Below are positions 14,228 through 21,017 of a stretch of DNA of 23,426 bases, one piece after another. Position 1 is the stretch's first letter. Each line of letters opens with the position of its first letter. A program made the translations under genes and the position numbers. The stretch is taken from the NCBI GenBank assembly GCA_900547135.1, contig URFJ01000014.1:1-23426 (forward strand), given 5' to 3'. Source of the DNA: an uncultured Eubacteriales bacterium (GTDB taxonomy: Bacteria > Bacillota > Clostridia > Christensenellales > CAG-138). The notes beneath the pieces are model-generated. The model made no database searches, was not told the DNA's origin, and saw only the letters and a program-made list of their open reading frames with translations.

Positions 14228-15682
14228 ATGGTACGAACCAGGTTTGCGCCATCCCCCACGGGTTATCTGCATATAGGCGGCCTTCGCACCGCCCTATATA
14301 CATATTTGTTTACTAGAAAGAATAACGGCAGGTTTATACTTCGCATAGAGGACACGGACAGGGAACGGTATGTAGAGGGCGCGACGGAGGCGATCTACCG
14401 CTCTCTGAGGCTGGCGGGCCTCGACTGGGACGAGGGACCCGACGCAGGCGGTGAATACGGTCCCTACATACAGTCAGAGCGCCAGGGGATGTATCTTCCG
14501 TATGCGGAGCGGCTGGTCAGGGAAGGAAAGGCCTATTACTGCTTTTGTTCCAAGGAGGAGCTGGACAGGCGTAGAACGGCCGTGGACGGGGGCACATGGA
14601 AATATGACAAGCACTGCCTTAAAATGTCTTTTGACGAGATAAAAACGCGCATAGCGGCCGGTGAAAGCTATGTAATCAGGCAGAACATACCCGAAAGTGG
14701 AGAGGCGTCGTTTGACGATGTTATATATGGGCATATTTCGGTCGACTGTTCCGAACTTGACGATGGGGTGATGATAAAGGCTGACGGCATGCCAACGTAT
14801 AACTTCGCCAATGTAATAGACGACCATACAATGGGGATTACTCATGTAATGAGGGGCAACGAGTATCTTGCGAGCACGCCCAAATACAACCTGCTTTATG
14901 AGGCGTTCGGATGGGAAAAACCGGTATATATCCACCTTACGCCTGTAATGAAGGACGCTGCGAGAAAGCTGTCAAAGCGATACGGCGATCCATCCTTTGA
15001 GGATCTGCTGAACATGGGATATCTCAAGGAGGCCGTTGTCAATTACATTGCGCTTGTGGGATGGAACCCTGGCGACAACAGGGAATTCTTTTCGATGGAC
15101 GAACTGATAGATGCGTTTTCAATCGAAGGGCTGTCCAAGTCTCCGGCCATCTTTGACATGGCCAAGCTCACCTGGATGAACGCCGAGTATACGCGAAGAC
15201 TGGACCCGGACGCGTTTTCTTCATATGCAAAACCCTATTATGAGAACGCGGGGATTGCGCAGATGGACAGGGAAATACTGTGCCGTATATTGCAGCCCAG
15301 GGTTGAGCGCTTTGACCAGATACCTGAAATGGTAGACTTTTTGGCAAAGCTTGACGAAAGCTATCCGCTTGACATGTATACGAATAAAAAGTCAAAGACC
15401 AACCCCGAAGCAGCCAGAAACGTACTGGATATCGCGATACCTGCGCTGGAGAATCTCGACGTATGGAGGGAGCAGGAGGTTCACGACATTCTGCTAGGCC
15501 TCGCGGAGAAGAACGGCCTTAAAAACGGAACGATGCTGTGGCCTGTGCGCATAGCCCTTGCGGGCAGGCAGGTAACCCCGGGTGGCGCGATAGAAATAGC
15601 GGTTTTGCTTGGGCGAGAGGAGTGCCTTCGTAGGCTGAAACTGGGAAGGGCAAGACTTGAGGGTGCACATTGCGGAGCATAG
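14228..15682 (+). CDS. gltX: glutamyl-tRNA synthetase
   Basis: A 484-residue class I synthetase that attaches glutamate to tRNA(Glu). The N-terminus VRTRFAPSPTGYLHIGGLRTAL carries HIGG at 15-18. A zinc-binding cluster is visible as C105, C107, Y126 and C130. The KMSKS equivalent is KLSKR at 247-251. The C-terminal all-helical anticodon-binding domain begins near residue 330. Length is normal for the bacterial enzyme. The ATG follows TAGGAGAGG. It is the second gene after glnS. With a GlnRS encoded beside it, this GluRS would not need to mischarge tRNA(Gln), but its specificity cannot be read from sequence by eye. Confidence 0.97.
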   Translation: MVRTRFAPSPTGYLHIGGLRTALYTYLFTRKNNGRFILRIEDTDRERYVEGATEAIYRSLRLAGLDWDEGPDAGGEYGPYIQSERQGMYLPYAERLVREGKAYYCFCSKEELDRRRTAVDGGTWKYDKHCLKMSFDEIKTRIAAGESYVIRQNIPESGEASFDDVIYGHISVDCSELDDGVMIKADGMPTYNFANVIDDHTMGITHVMRGNEYLASTPKYNLLYEAFGWEKPVYIHLTPVMKDAARKLSKRYGDPSFEDLLNMGYLKEAVVNYIALVGWNPGDNREFFSMDELIDAFSIEGLSKSPAIFDMAKLTWMNAEYTRRLDPDAFSSYAKPYYENAGIAQMDREILCRILQPRVERFDQIPEMVDFLAKLDESYPLDMYTNKKSKTNPEAARNVLDIAIPALENLDVWREQEVHDILLGLAEKNGLKNGTMLWPVRIALAGRQVTPGGAIEIAVLLGREECLRRLKLGRARLEGAHCGA

Positions 15683-15721
15683 GGACTCAAAGCGTGCTCA
15701 GGGTCCCTATGGCTCCCATAT
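15678..15721 (+). other. hairpin overlapping the gltX stop codon
   Basis: CATAGGGAC (15678-15686) and GTCCCTATG (15713-15721) are perfect complements; the first arm contains the TAG stop of gltX. There is no T-run after it, so it is more likely a 3'-end stabilising stem than a terminator. Confidence 0.5.
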
Positions 15722-15782
15722 AATCTTTGTATTCCTCAGGGGGTCAGCGCAGGACTTTCTCCGCTGGGTTTTTGTGAAAGTG

Positions 15783-15817
15783 GATAAATGCGCCATAGTT
15801 AAGGCGCATTTTTATCC
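15783..15817 (+). terminator. intrinsic terminator of glnS-gltX
   Basis: GGATAAA-TGCGCC and GGCGCA-TTTTTATCC pair around ATAGTTAA, with a run of T directly after the GC-rich part. It closes the operon 100 bp past gltX. Confidence 0.8.
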
Positions 15818-15865
15818 GTTTCCGTCGTGTTTGCATGAGATTAAGACGTAGTGCATAGTTTACTA

Positions 15866-16442
15866 TTACTTTGTATGAAACCGTTTTTTCAGCTCACGAA
15901 TTAAATCCCTGCCGGGCACGGAATAACACGCATACAGAAGCGCTATAGCTACAGCGCCCATAAGGACTAAGGCCCACCCGCTTTCCTCCATACAAAAGGA
16001 AAAAGAAATGAGTGCAGAAATAATTGAAATTAGTATCATCCACAGCATGGGCATCATATTCTGCTTTTGCCTGTCAAGATCGGTGAAAAACAGCGCTCCA
16101 GTGACAACTAAGCCGCTAAAGCAGACCAGCGGGACAACCTCATTCGCCCACCCAGGGGAGAAAAGGAGGTCTATTATGATAAGAAGCGCCGATGCGTCTG
16201 CAACTAGCTTAACAATTTGGCTGATCCGGTTGTATTCTACAAGGTCCGGCGAAAATACAAAGGACCAGGCTATCCATAGCGACCAAATTACAATTACGCT
16301 CCACGCCTTTCCCCCAATGCATAGGTTGAGTATGGGGGCAGATAAAGGCTGCAAACAGAAACGGCCCTTTTATCCAGCCGCGTATTCGATTAAGCTGGAG
16401 CCTCGTCCTGTTCTGCCCAGGGTATGTGATATCAACCTTCAT
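15866..16442 (-). pseudogene. frameshifted DUF6320-like membrane protein gene
   Basis: Two adjacent frames join into one sensible protein. From ATG 16442 (AAGGGAG upstream) the first part reads MKVDITYPGQNRTRLQLNR and continues to FAAFICP. The sequence then shifts frame at a run of five G on the plus strand (16334-16338) and continues as ILNLCIGGKAWSVIVIWSLW down to 15866. Removing one base of that run would restore about 192 codons. The restored protein has about five membrane helices and a basic C-terminus (RELKKRFHTK). It resembles DUF6320 proteins, which I recall lying beside acetyltransferase-like genes as here; function unknown. The N-terminal zinc ribbon I associate with the family is not present. 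A sequencing error in the homopolymer is possible. Confidence 0.6.
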
Positions 16443-16859
16443 ATAATTCGCTCCCTTCAACGATGGGTATAATTCCGTCTACAACAAGCAGGTCATATAC
16501 CCTTTCTTCAAAAGAGGGATCAGCGGTTGATTTTAAATAGAAAGCGTTGCCGTATTTTCAAACGTCACCATTGCACAGCTTGCCCTGTTTACAGCGCCCG
16601 TCCCGAGGACAAAGTCCATGTCATTGACATGAGCCGCCATTTCAGGCGGAAGCTTAACAACTCCTATATTTGAAAGGGTATTGCTGAATATCTTATCACC
16701 CGGAAAACCATAGGCAACCTTGACCGCGGGGGATTTAATAAACAGCGGAACATAACGAATTGCGTCGACCATACGGTTTGTCGCGTTAATCATTTTGCTC
16801 ATGCTTTCTTTAGAAGCCTTTTCTCGGAGCTGGCGGCCAATTTCGCCAATAATTATCAA
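16432..16859 (-). pseudogene. truncated, frameshifted alcohol acetyltransferase-like gene
   Basis: Only the C-terminal third of a condensation-fold (alcohol acetyltransferase-like) protein can be read: EIGRQLREKASKESMSKMI, then VPLFIKSPAVKVAYG, the telling block SNTLSNIGVVKLPPEMAAHV, and DFVLGTGAVNRASCAMVTFE. That frame stops at 16533, but a one-base shift near 16537 continues it as LKSTADPSFEERVYDLLVV to a TGA at 16432-16434, overlapping the DUF6320-like start by 11 bp as in an intact gene pair. The N-terminal half with the catalytic HHxxxDG region is absent: upstream sequence reads in a different frame and does not belong. The gene is therefore not functional. Confidence 0.6.
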
Positions 16860-17037
16860 TGTCGGCTAGAAACTGCTCCAACCCGCCCGCCTCGGCGCCC
16901 GTAAGAGTAATCTTGTACTGATCAAAAGGGTTCGCGGCGATTCGTTTCAAGGTGATAAAGCCTTCCGTTGCGTTAATAGAGTACCGCTGCGCCGAAAAAT
17001 CCGCCTTTAACGGCCTATATCTCAATAATTTTACCAT
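16810..17037 (-). pseudogene. unrecognised gene fragment
   Basis: A short frame beginning MVKLLRYRPLKADFSAQ and including GFITLKRIAANPFDQYKITL and GAEAGGLEQFLADI. It reads like a genuine soluble protein segment, but the last 15 or so residues overlap the acetyltransferase remnant in another frame and look random. No ribosome binding site precedes ATG 17037, and the only upstream alternative is a TTG at 17061. I take it as the fragment of another gene joined to the acetyltransferase remnant by a deletion. I do not recognise the family. Confidence 0.35.
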
Positions 17038-17131
17038 AATATAGTAATAGGGTCTATTCAAATTCTTTGAAATGCGGCGCTCCTAAGATCTTACATGGTA
17101 AGTTGTGTAAGTAATATTTTTATGCCAAACG

Positions 17132-17176
17132 GACAGTGCGGGTTTCGCTTAATCGCGTCCTGCCTAGGGCACTGTC
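17132..17176. repeat. inverted repeat upstream of corA
   Basis: GACAGTGC (17132-17139) and GCACTGTC (17169-17176) are perfect 8-bp complements separated by 29 bp. They lie just upstream of the corA promoter in a 208-bp gap. This could be a regulatory stem or an operator pair; it does not match the magnesium M-box riboswitch. Confidence 0.45.
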
Positions 17177-17207
17177 ATAAGCGTATATTTCAGTACACCT
17201 GTTCGGG

Positions 17208-17236
17208 TTGTCATTATTAATCTTTGATGCTAAAAT
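17208..17236 (+). promoter_or_regulatory. promoter of corA-fmdB-murA
   Basis: TTGTCA (17208-17213), 17-bp spacer, TAAAAT (17231-17236) with an extended TGC element. The corA start codon is 34 bp downstream of the -10 box. Confidence 0.75.
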
Positions 17237-17269
17237 AAACAGTAATGCTTATAGGGAGGGGGTCATACC

Positions 17270-18202
17270 ATGCTAAACATATATAAAACCATTGACGGCA
17301 AGGTAAAGGAACTTGATAACATAGCCGAAGGATCGTGGGTACACTTGTGTGACCCCGAGGAGCCGGAAATAGAAAGGGTTGTAAGCGAGCTTGGGATAGA
17401 TCCCGACTATGTCAGGGCAGCACTGGATGAGGAGGAAAGTCCCCGCGTTGAGAACGAAAACGGAAATACCCTTATCGTGGTGGATATTCCCACCGTTGAG
17501 AGCGAGGGGCGTACTTTTGTATATTCAACGATACCGGTTGCTATCATCCATTGCGAATCGGTGCTCGTTACCGTATGCCTTAAGGAGAGCTCATTGATCG
17601 AAACGTTTATAGACGGCAGGGTAAAGGGGTTTTCAACGGCGAAGAAGACCAGGTTCATATTGCAGCTTTTATATCGCAACGCGTTAAGATTTTTGCAATA
17701 TCTAAAGCAGATAGACAAGGCAAGTCTTCAGGTTGAAACGGAGTTGCATAAGTCCATGCAGAACCGTGAGCTGATACAGATGCTTAAGCTTGAAAAGTCG
17801 CTTGTCTACTTCTCTACGTCGCTTACAAGCAACGAAAGGGTATTAAAGCGCCTGCTCAGGCTTGATTTTATAAACCGGTATCCGGACGATACCGATTTGC
17901 TGGAGGACGTATTGATTGAGAACGAACAGGCGATCAGCATGTGTAATATATACAGAGATATATTGAGCGGCACTATGGACGCGTTTGCTTCGGTTATATC
18001 CAATAACCTTAATGTAGTCATGAAGCTGCTGGCGTCTGTAACCATAGTCATCAGCATACCTACTATAGTGGCGAGTTTTTTTGGCATGAACACCTGGGTG
18101 CCATGGGAAGGCACTGTAACAGGGTTTTATCTTGCCATGGCGATAGCGTTTGGTTTTTCTGCCATAACCGCTATAATACTCTGGAGAAAAAAGATGTTCT
18201 GA
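17270..18202 (+). CDS. corA: CorA-family divalent metal ion transporter
   Basis: A 310-residue member of the CorA family, whose pentamers form Mg2+ (or Co2+/Ni2+) channels in the cytoplasmic membrane. The first 240 residues are the cytoplasmic alpha/beta funnel and long stalk helix. Two membrane helices follow at about 249-271 and 283-304. The signature GMN is at 272-274 (SFFGMNTWVPWEG), the selectivity loop between the helices, and the protein ends in basic residues (WRKKMF). GGGAGGGGG lies just upstream of the ATG. Ion preference cannot be told from sequence. It is the first gene of a likely operon with the zinc-ribbon protein and murA. Confidence 0.93.
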   Translation: MLNIYKTIDGKVKELDNIAEGSWVHLCDPEEPEIERVVSELGIDPDYVRAALDEEESPRVENENGNTLIVVDIPTVESEGRTFVYSTIPVAIIHCESVLVTVCLKESSLIETFIDGRVKGFSTAKKTRFILQLLYRNALRFLQYLKQIDKASLQVETELHKSMQNRELIQMLKLEKSLVYFSTSLTSNERVLKRLLRLDFINRYPDDTDLLEDVLIENEQAISMCNIYRDILSGTMDAFASVISNNLNVVMKLLASVTIVISIPTIVASFFGMNTWVPWEGTVTGFYLAMAIAFGFSAITAIILWRKKMF

Positions 18203-18231
18203 TAGGCATATTTATTTTAGGAAGTGATCAA

Positions 18232-18444
18232 ATGCCTTTATTAAGGTTTAAATGCTCAAAGTGCGGAAATCGGTTTGAAGAGTTTGTACCGGTATCGCGA
18301 ATTGATGAAGTGAAGTGTCCAGAGTGCGGCTCGGGCTGCGATCGGGCATACGAGGGTAAGTGTAATTCATTTGGTTCGTCGGCCGGGGGAGGCTGCGGAG
18401 ACTGCTCGGGCGGAAACTGCGGCGCCTGCGGAGGCTGCCATTAA
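18232..18444 (+). CDS. FmdB-type zinc ribbon protein with Cys/Gly-rich tail
   Basis: A 70-residue cytoplasmic protein. It starts MPLLRFKCSKCGNRFEEFV and has a second knuckle KCPECGS, so two CxxC pairs form a zinc ribbon of the FmdB/CxxC_CXXC_SSSS type; the role of such proteins is unknown. The tail from about residue 49 is almost only Gly, Ser and Cys, with three further CxxC-like spacings (CGDC, CGAC, GGCH) able to bind metal. ATG 18232 has AGGAAG upstream. It is 29 bp after corA and 44 bp before murA. A frame reading from 18103 exists but overlaps corA and is not needed. Confidence 0.85.
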   Translation: MPLLRFKCSKCGNRFEEFVPVSRIDEVKCPECGSGCDRAYEGKCNSFGSSAGGGCGDCSGGNCGACGGCH

Positions 18445-18488
18445 AAGTCAGGCGGGTTGGACAGGAGCCGGCCGGGGGGAGTGCTTTT

Positions 18489-19754
18489 ATGGGGTATTTC
18501 GTTATCAATGGTGGAAACAGGCTTGAGGGGGAAGTGACGATCAGCGGAGCTAAAAACGCCGCGCTTGCGATCATACCCGCAACCATATTGTCCGGGGAAA
18601 GCTGCGTTATAGAGAACCTGCCGGCAATTCAGGACGTTAGAATACTGGCTGAAATATTTAAAATGATTGGGGCGAAAACCGATCTCACAAAGGGCGGGGC
18701 AATGTGCGTGGATCCTTCGGGGATCAATGATTTCAGCGTTACCTTTGAAATGGTTAGCTCGCTTCGTGCCTCCTATTATCTCCTTGGGGCGCTGCTTGGC
18801 CGCTATGGACATGCCGAGGTAGCGCTGCCAGGAGGCTGCTCGATAGGGCAGCGCCCGATTGACCAGCATATTAAGGGCCTGCGGGCACTCGGAGCAAAGG
18901 TGGTTATTGAGAACGGAATCGTAAAGGCCGATGCTGTCCAGCTAAAGGGAGCGGAAATATATATGGATGTTTCCAGCGTAGGCGCTACAATAAATATTAT
19001 GCTTGCCGCGTCCCGCGCCGAAGGCAGGACAATAATAGTCAACGCGGCTAAGGAGCCCTATGTAGTGGATGTGGCCAACTTTTTAAACATGATGGGGGCG
19101 TCTGTAAAGGGAGCTGGAACCGATATAGTAAGAATAGACGGAAAAAAGAAGCTCCACGGATGCAATTATTCAATAATTCCCGACATGATGGAAGCCGGGA
19201 CATTTATGATTGCCGCGGCGGCTACAAGAGGGGATGTGTTTATAAATAACGTTATCCCTACGCATCTGGACGCCATATCCGCAAAGCTAATGGAGAGCGG
19301 CGCGCTTGTAGAGGAGGGGGACGATGGGCGCGACTTCTTCATACGGGTAAAGTCGGACGGCCGGCCCCGCGCGGTTAATATCAAAACCCTTCCGTATCCA
19401 GGGTTTCCTACGGATCTGCAGCAGCCCATGATGTCGCTTTTGTGCGTGTCCACCGGTAACAGCTTTGTTATGGAAAATATATTTGAGGAACGCTTTAACC
19501 ACGTTGGCGAACTATGCAGGATGGGCGCCAACATAAATGTAAATTCACGTTCGGCAATGATACAGGGCGTGGAAAGGCTGTCGGGCACGCACCTTTACGC
19601 ATCTGACCTCCGAGCCGGCGCGGCGCTGGTAGTGGCTGCGTTAATGGCGGAGGGCCCAAGCATTATACATAACATACACTTTATCGACCGCGGATACGAG
19701 CACCTGGAGCACAAAATAAGGGCGCTTCACGGCGATATGGCAAGGGTTGATTGA
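18489..19754 (+). CDS. murA: UDP-N-acetylglucosamine 1-carboxyvinyltransferase MurA
   Basis: The enzyme of the first committed step of peptidoglycan synthesis: transfer of enolpyruvate from PEP to UDP-GlcNAc in the cytoplasm. The 421-residue length is normal. The conserved GAKNAAL with K22 and N23 is at the start. The catalytic loop LPGGCSIGQRPIDQHIKG holds Cys117, the residue alkylated by fosfomycin, so intrinsic resistance through a Cys-to-Asp change is not expected. Further blocks are FPTDLQQPMMSL and DLRAGAALVVAAL with the PEP-binding arginine. GGGGGGAG with seven bases of spacing precedes the ATG. It is the last gene of the corA group. Many Bacillota carry a second paralogue elsewhere (MurZ); which one this is cannot be decided here. 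Confidence 0.97.
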   Translation: MGYFVINGGNRLEGEVTISGAKNAALAIIPATILSGESCVIENLPAIQDVRILAEIFKMIGAKTDLTKGGAMCVDPSGINDFSVTFEMVSSLRASYYLLGALLGRYGHAEVALPGGCSIGQRPIDQHIKGLRALGAKVVIENGIVKADAVQLKGAEIYMDVSSVGATINIMLAASRAEGRTIIVNAAKEPYVVDVANFLNMMGASVKGAGTDIVRIDGKKKLHGCNYSIIPDMMEAGTFMIAAAATRGDVFINNVIPTHLDAISAKLMESGALVEEGDDGRDFFIRVKSDGRPRAVNIKTLPYPGFPTDLQQPMMSLLCVSTGNSFVMENIFEERFNHVGELCRMGANINVNSRSAMIQGVERLSGTHLYASDLRAGAALVVAALMAEGPSIIHNIHFIDRGYEHLEHKIRALHGDMARVD

Positions 19755-19856
19755 AACAGATAAATATAGGGAAACTTATACACCGTAAATACGGCAGTAA
19801 AGCGCACCATCCGGATTATAATTATTAGTCTAAAAGGATACGAGCTGTTTCTTTTT
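19753..19856 (+). terminator. possible terminator after murA
   Basis: GAAACAG (19753-19759, over the murA stop) pairs with CTGTTTC (19845-19851), which is followed by five T residues. The wide loop contains a small CCGTA/TACGG hairpin. The long separation makes this uncertain; the rest of the gap to 19979 shows nothing else clear. Confidence 0.3.
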
Positions 19857-19990
19857 TAGCAATTTTATTGTTTTGTACGTATATTTTTCTATTTTATAGC
19901 CGCTGCCTGAGGATGGGTACATAGCCCCCATAGACATCTGCTTTATTATGTTTTAATTGGTGCGGAATATTTTTATAGTAAGGAGTACAT

Positions 19991-20842
19991 ATGCGGACAG
20001 AACAAGAAATGTATGGGTTAATACTTGGCTATGCAAAAAAAGATGAACGCATAAAAGCGGTTATTCTTAATGGTTCTCGTGCCAATCCGAATGTGCCCAA
20101 AGATAAATATCAAGACTACGATATCATTTATGTGGTTAAAGAGCTTGAACGCTTCAAATCTGACTATAACTGGCTTGACTTTTTGGGCGAACGACTTATT
20201 ATGCAAATGCCGGAGGCTATGAGATATCCTAGTGGAGAAGGATATTTCAACTGGCAAATGTTATTTACTGATGGTAATCGTATTGATTTGACGCTTATTC
20301 CTATCGAAAAGATTGGGCTAATTGGAGATGAAAGCTTAACACAAGTGCTCCTTGACAAAGATGGAATTATTCCACCATTTCCTCCATCTGACGAGAGGGA
20401 TTACTTAATTAAAAAGCCGGATAAACTCTTTTACGATTCGTGCTGTAACAACTTTTTCTGGTGTATGCAAAACGTTGCTAAAGGGATAGCAAGAGATGAA
20501 CTTCCGTATGCCATGCTGATGTATCATAATGTGGTGCGTGCGGAGCTACACGATATGATAACATGGTATATCGGAACTCAAAACAACTTCAATATTACAG
20601 CAGGAAAAATGGGCAAATATTTCAAAAAATATTTGCCTCCCAATTTTTATAAAATGTATGCAAAAACTTACTCAAACGGTGATTATATAAACTTATGGCA
20701 AGCGATCTATGGTGCCTGCGATTTATTTCGCATCTTGGCAAAAGCTGTTGCCGACTATTTTGCCTATGCTTACAATCAAAATGATGATGATGGCATCATG
20801 AAATATCTAAACATGGTGAAAACGGATACTTTTGCAAAATAA
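19991..20842 (+). CDS. aadE: aminoglycoside 6-adenylyltransferase, ANT(6)/AadE family
   Basis: A 283-residue nucleotidyltransferase resembling ANT(6) enzymes, which inactivate streptomycin by adding AMP from ATP. The N-terminal nucleotidyltransferase fold shows ILNGSRANPN (GSR at 28-30) and the metal-binding pair D42 and D44 in QDYDIIYVV, with a third acidic residue at D99 in NRIDLTLIP. The C-terminal helical half begins near 150 (FFWCMQNVAKGIARDEL, then the LMYHNVVRAELHDM-type block) and ends in the usual DDDG tail. AAGGAG lies five bases before the ATG. Base and codon use is visibly more AT-rich than in murA and the next gene, which suggests transfer. No mobile element is adjacent. Streptomycin resistance is inferred from the family, not shown. 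Confidence 0.88.
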   Translation: MRTEQEMYGLILGYAKKDERIKAVILNGSRANPNVPKDKYQDYDIIYVVKELERFKSDYNWLDFLGERLIMQMPEAMRYPSGEGYFNWQMLFTDGNRIDLTLIPIEKIGLIGDESLTQVLLDKDGIIPPFPPSDERDYLIKKPDKLFYDSCCNNFFWCMQNVAKGIARDELPYAMLMYHNVVRAELHDMITWYIGTQNNFNITAGKMGKYFKKYLPPNFYKMYAKTYSNGDYINLWQAIYGACDLFRILAKAVADYFAYAYNQNDDDGIMKYLNMVKTDTFAK

Positions 20843-20930
20843 GCATATTCTCTTTGCATCTGATAACATTATTTATTCATATTAAACATTTACGACAAAA
20901 TTTTTTTACATACTAAAACCACATTCTGGA

Positions 20931-20959
20931 TTGCCGGATATATACCGCAGTGATATACT
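20931..20959 (+). promoter_or_regulatory. promoter of the secreted repeat protein
   Basis: TTGCCG (20931-20936), 17-bp spacer, TATACT (20954-20959) with an extended TGA element, 58 bp before the start codon. Confidence 0.65.
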
Positions 20960-21017
20960 TTAAATATCTAAGATATATGGTAATCAGTCCATATGTCCGT
21001 ATTTTAGGAGGATAAGA

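Noticed and set aside
17122..17220. 32-codon cysteine-rich frame upstream of corA
   Set aside because: No ribosome binding site or promoter, and its end overlaps the corA -35 box; likely chance.
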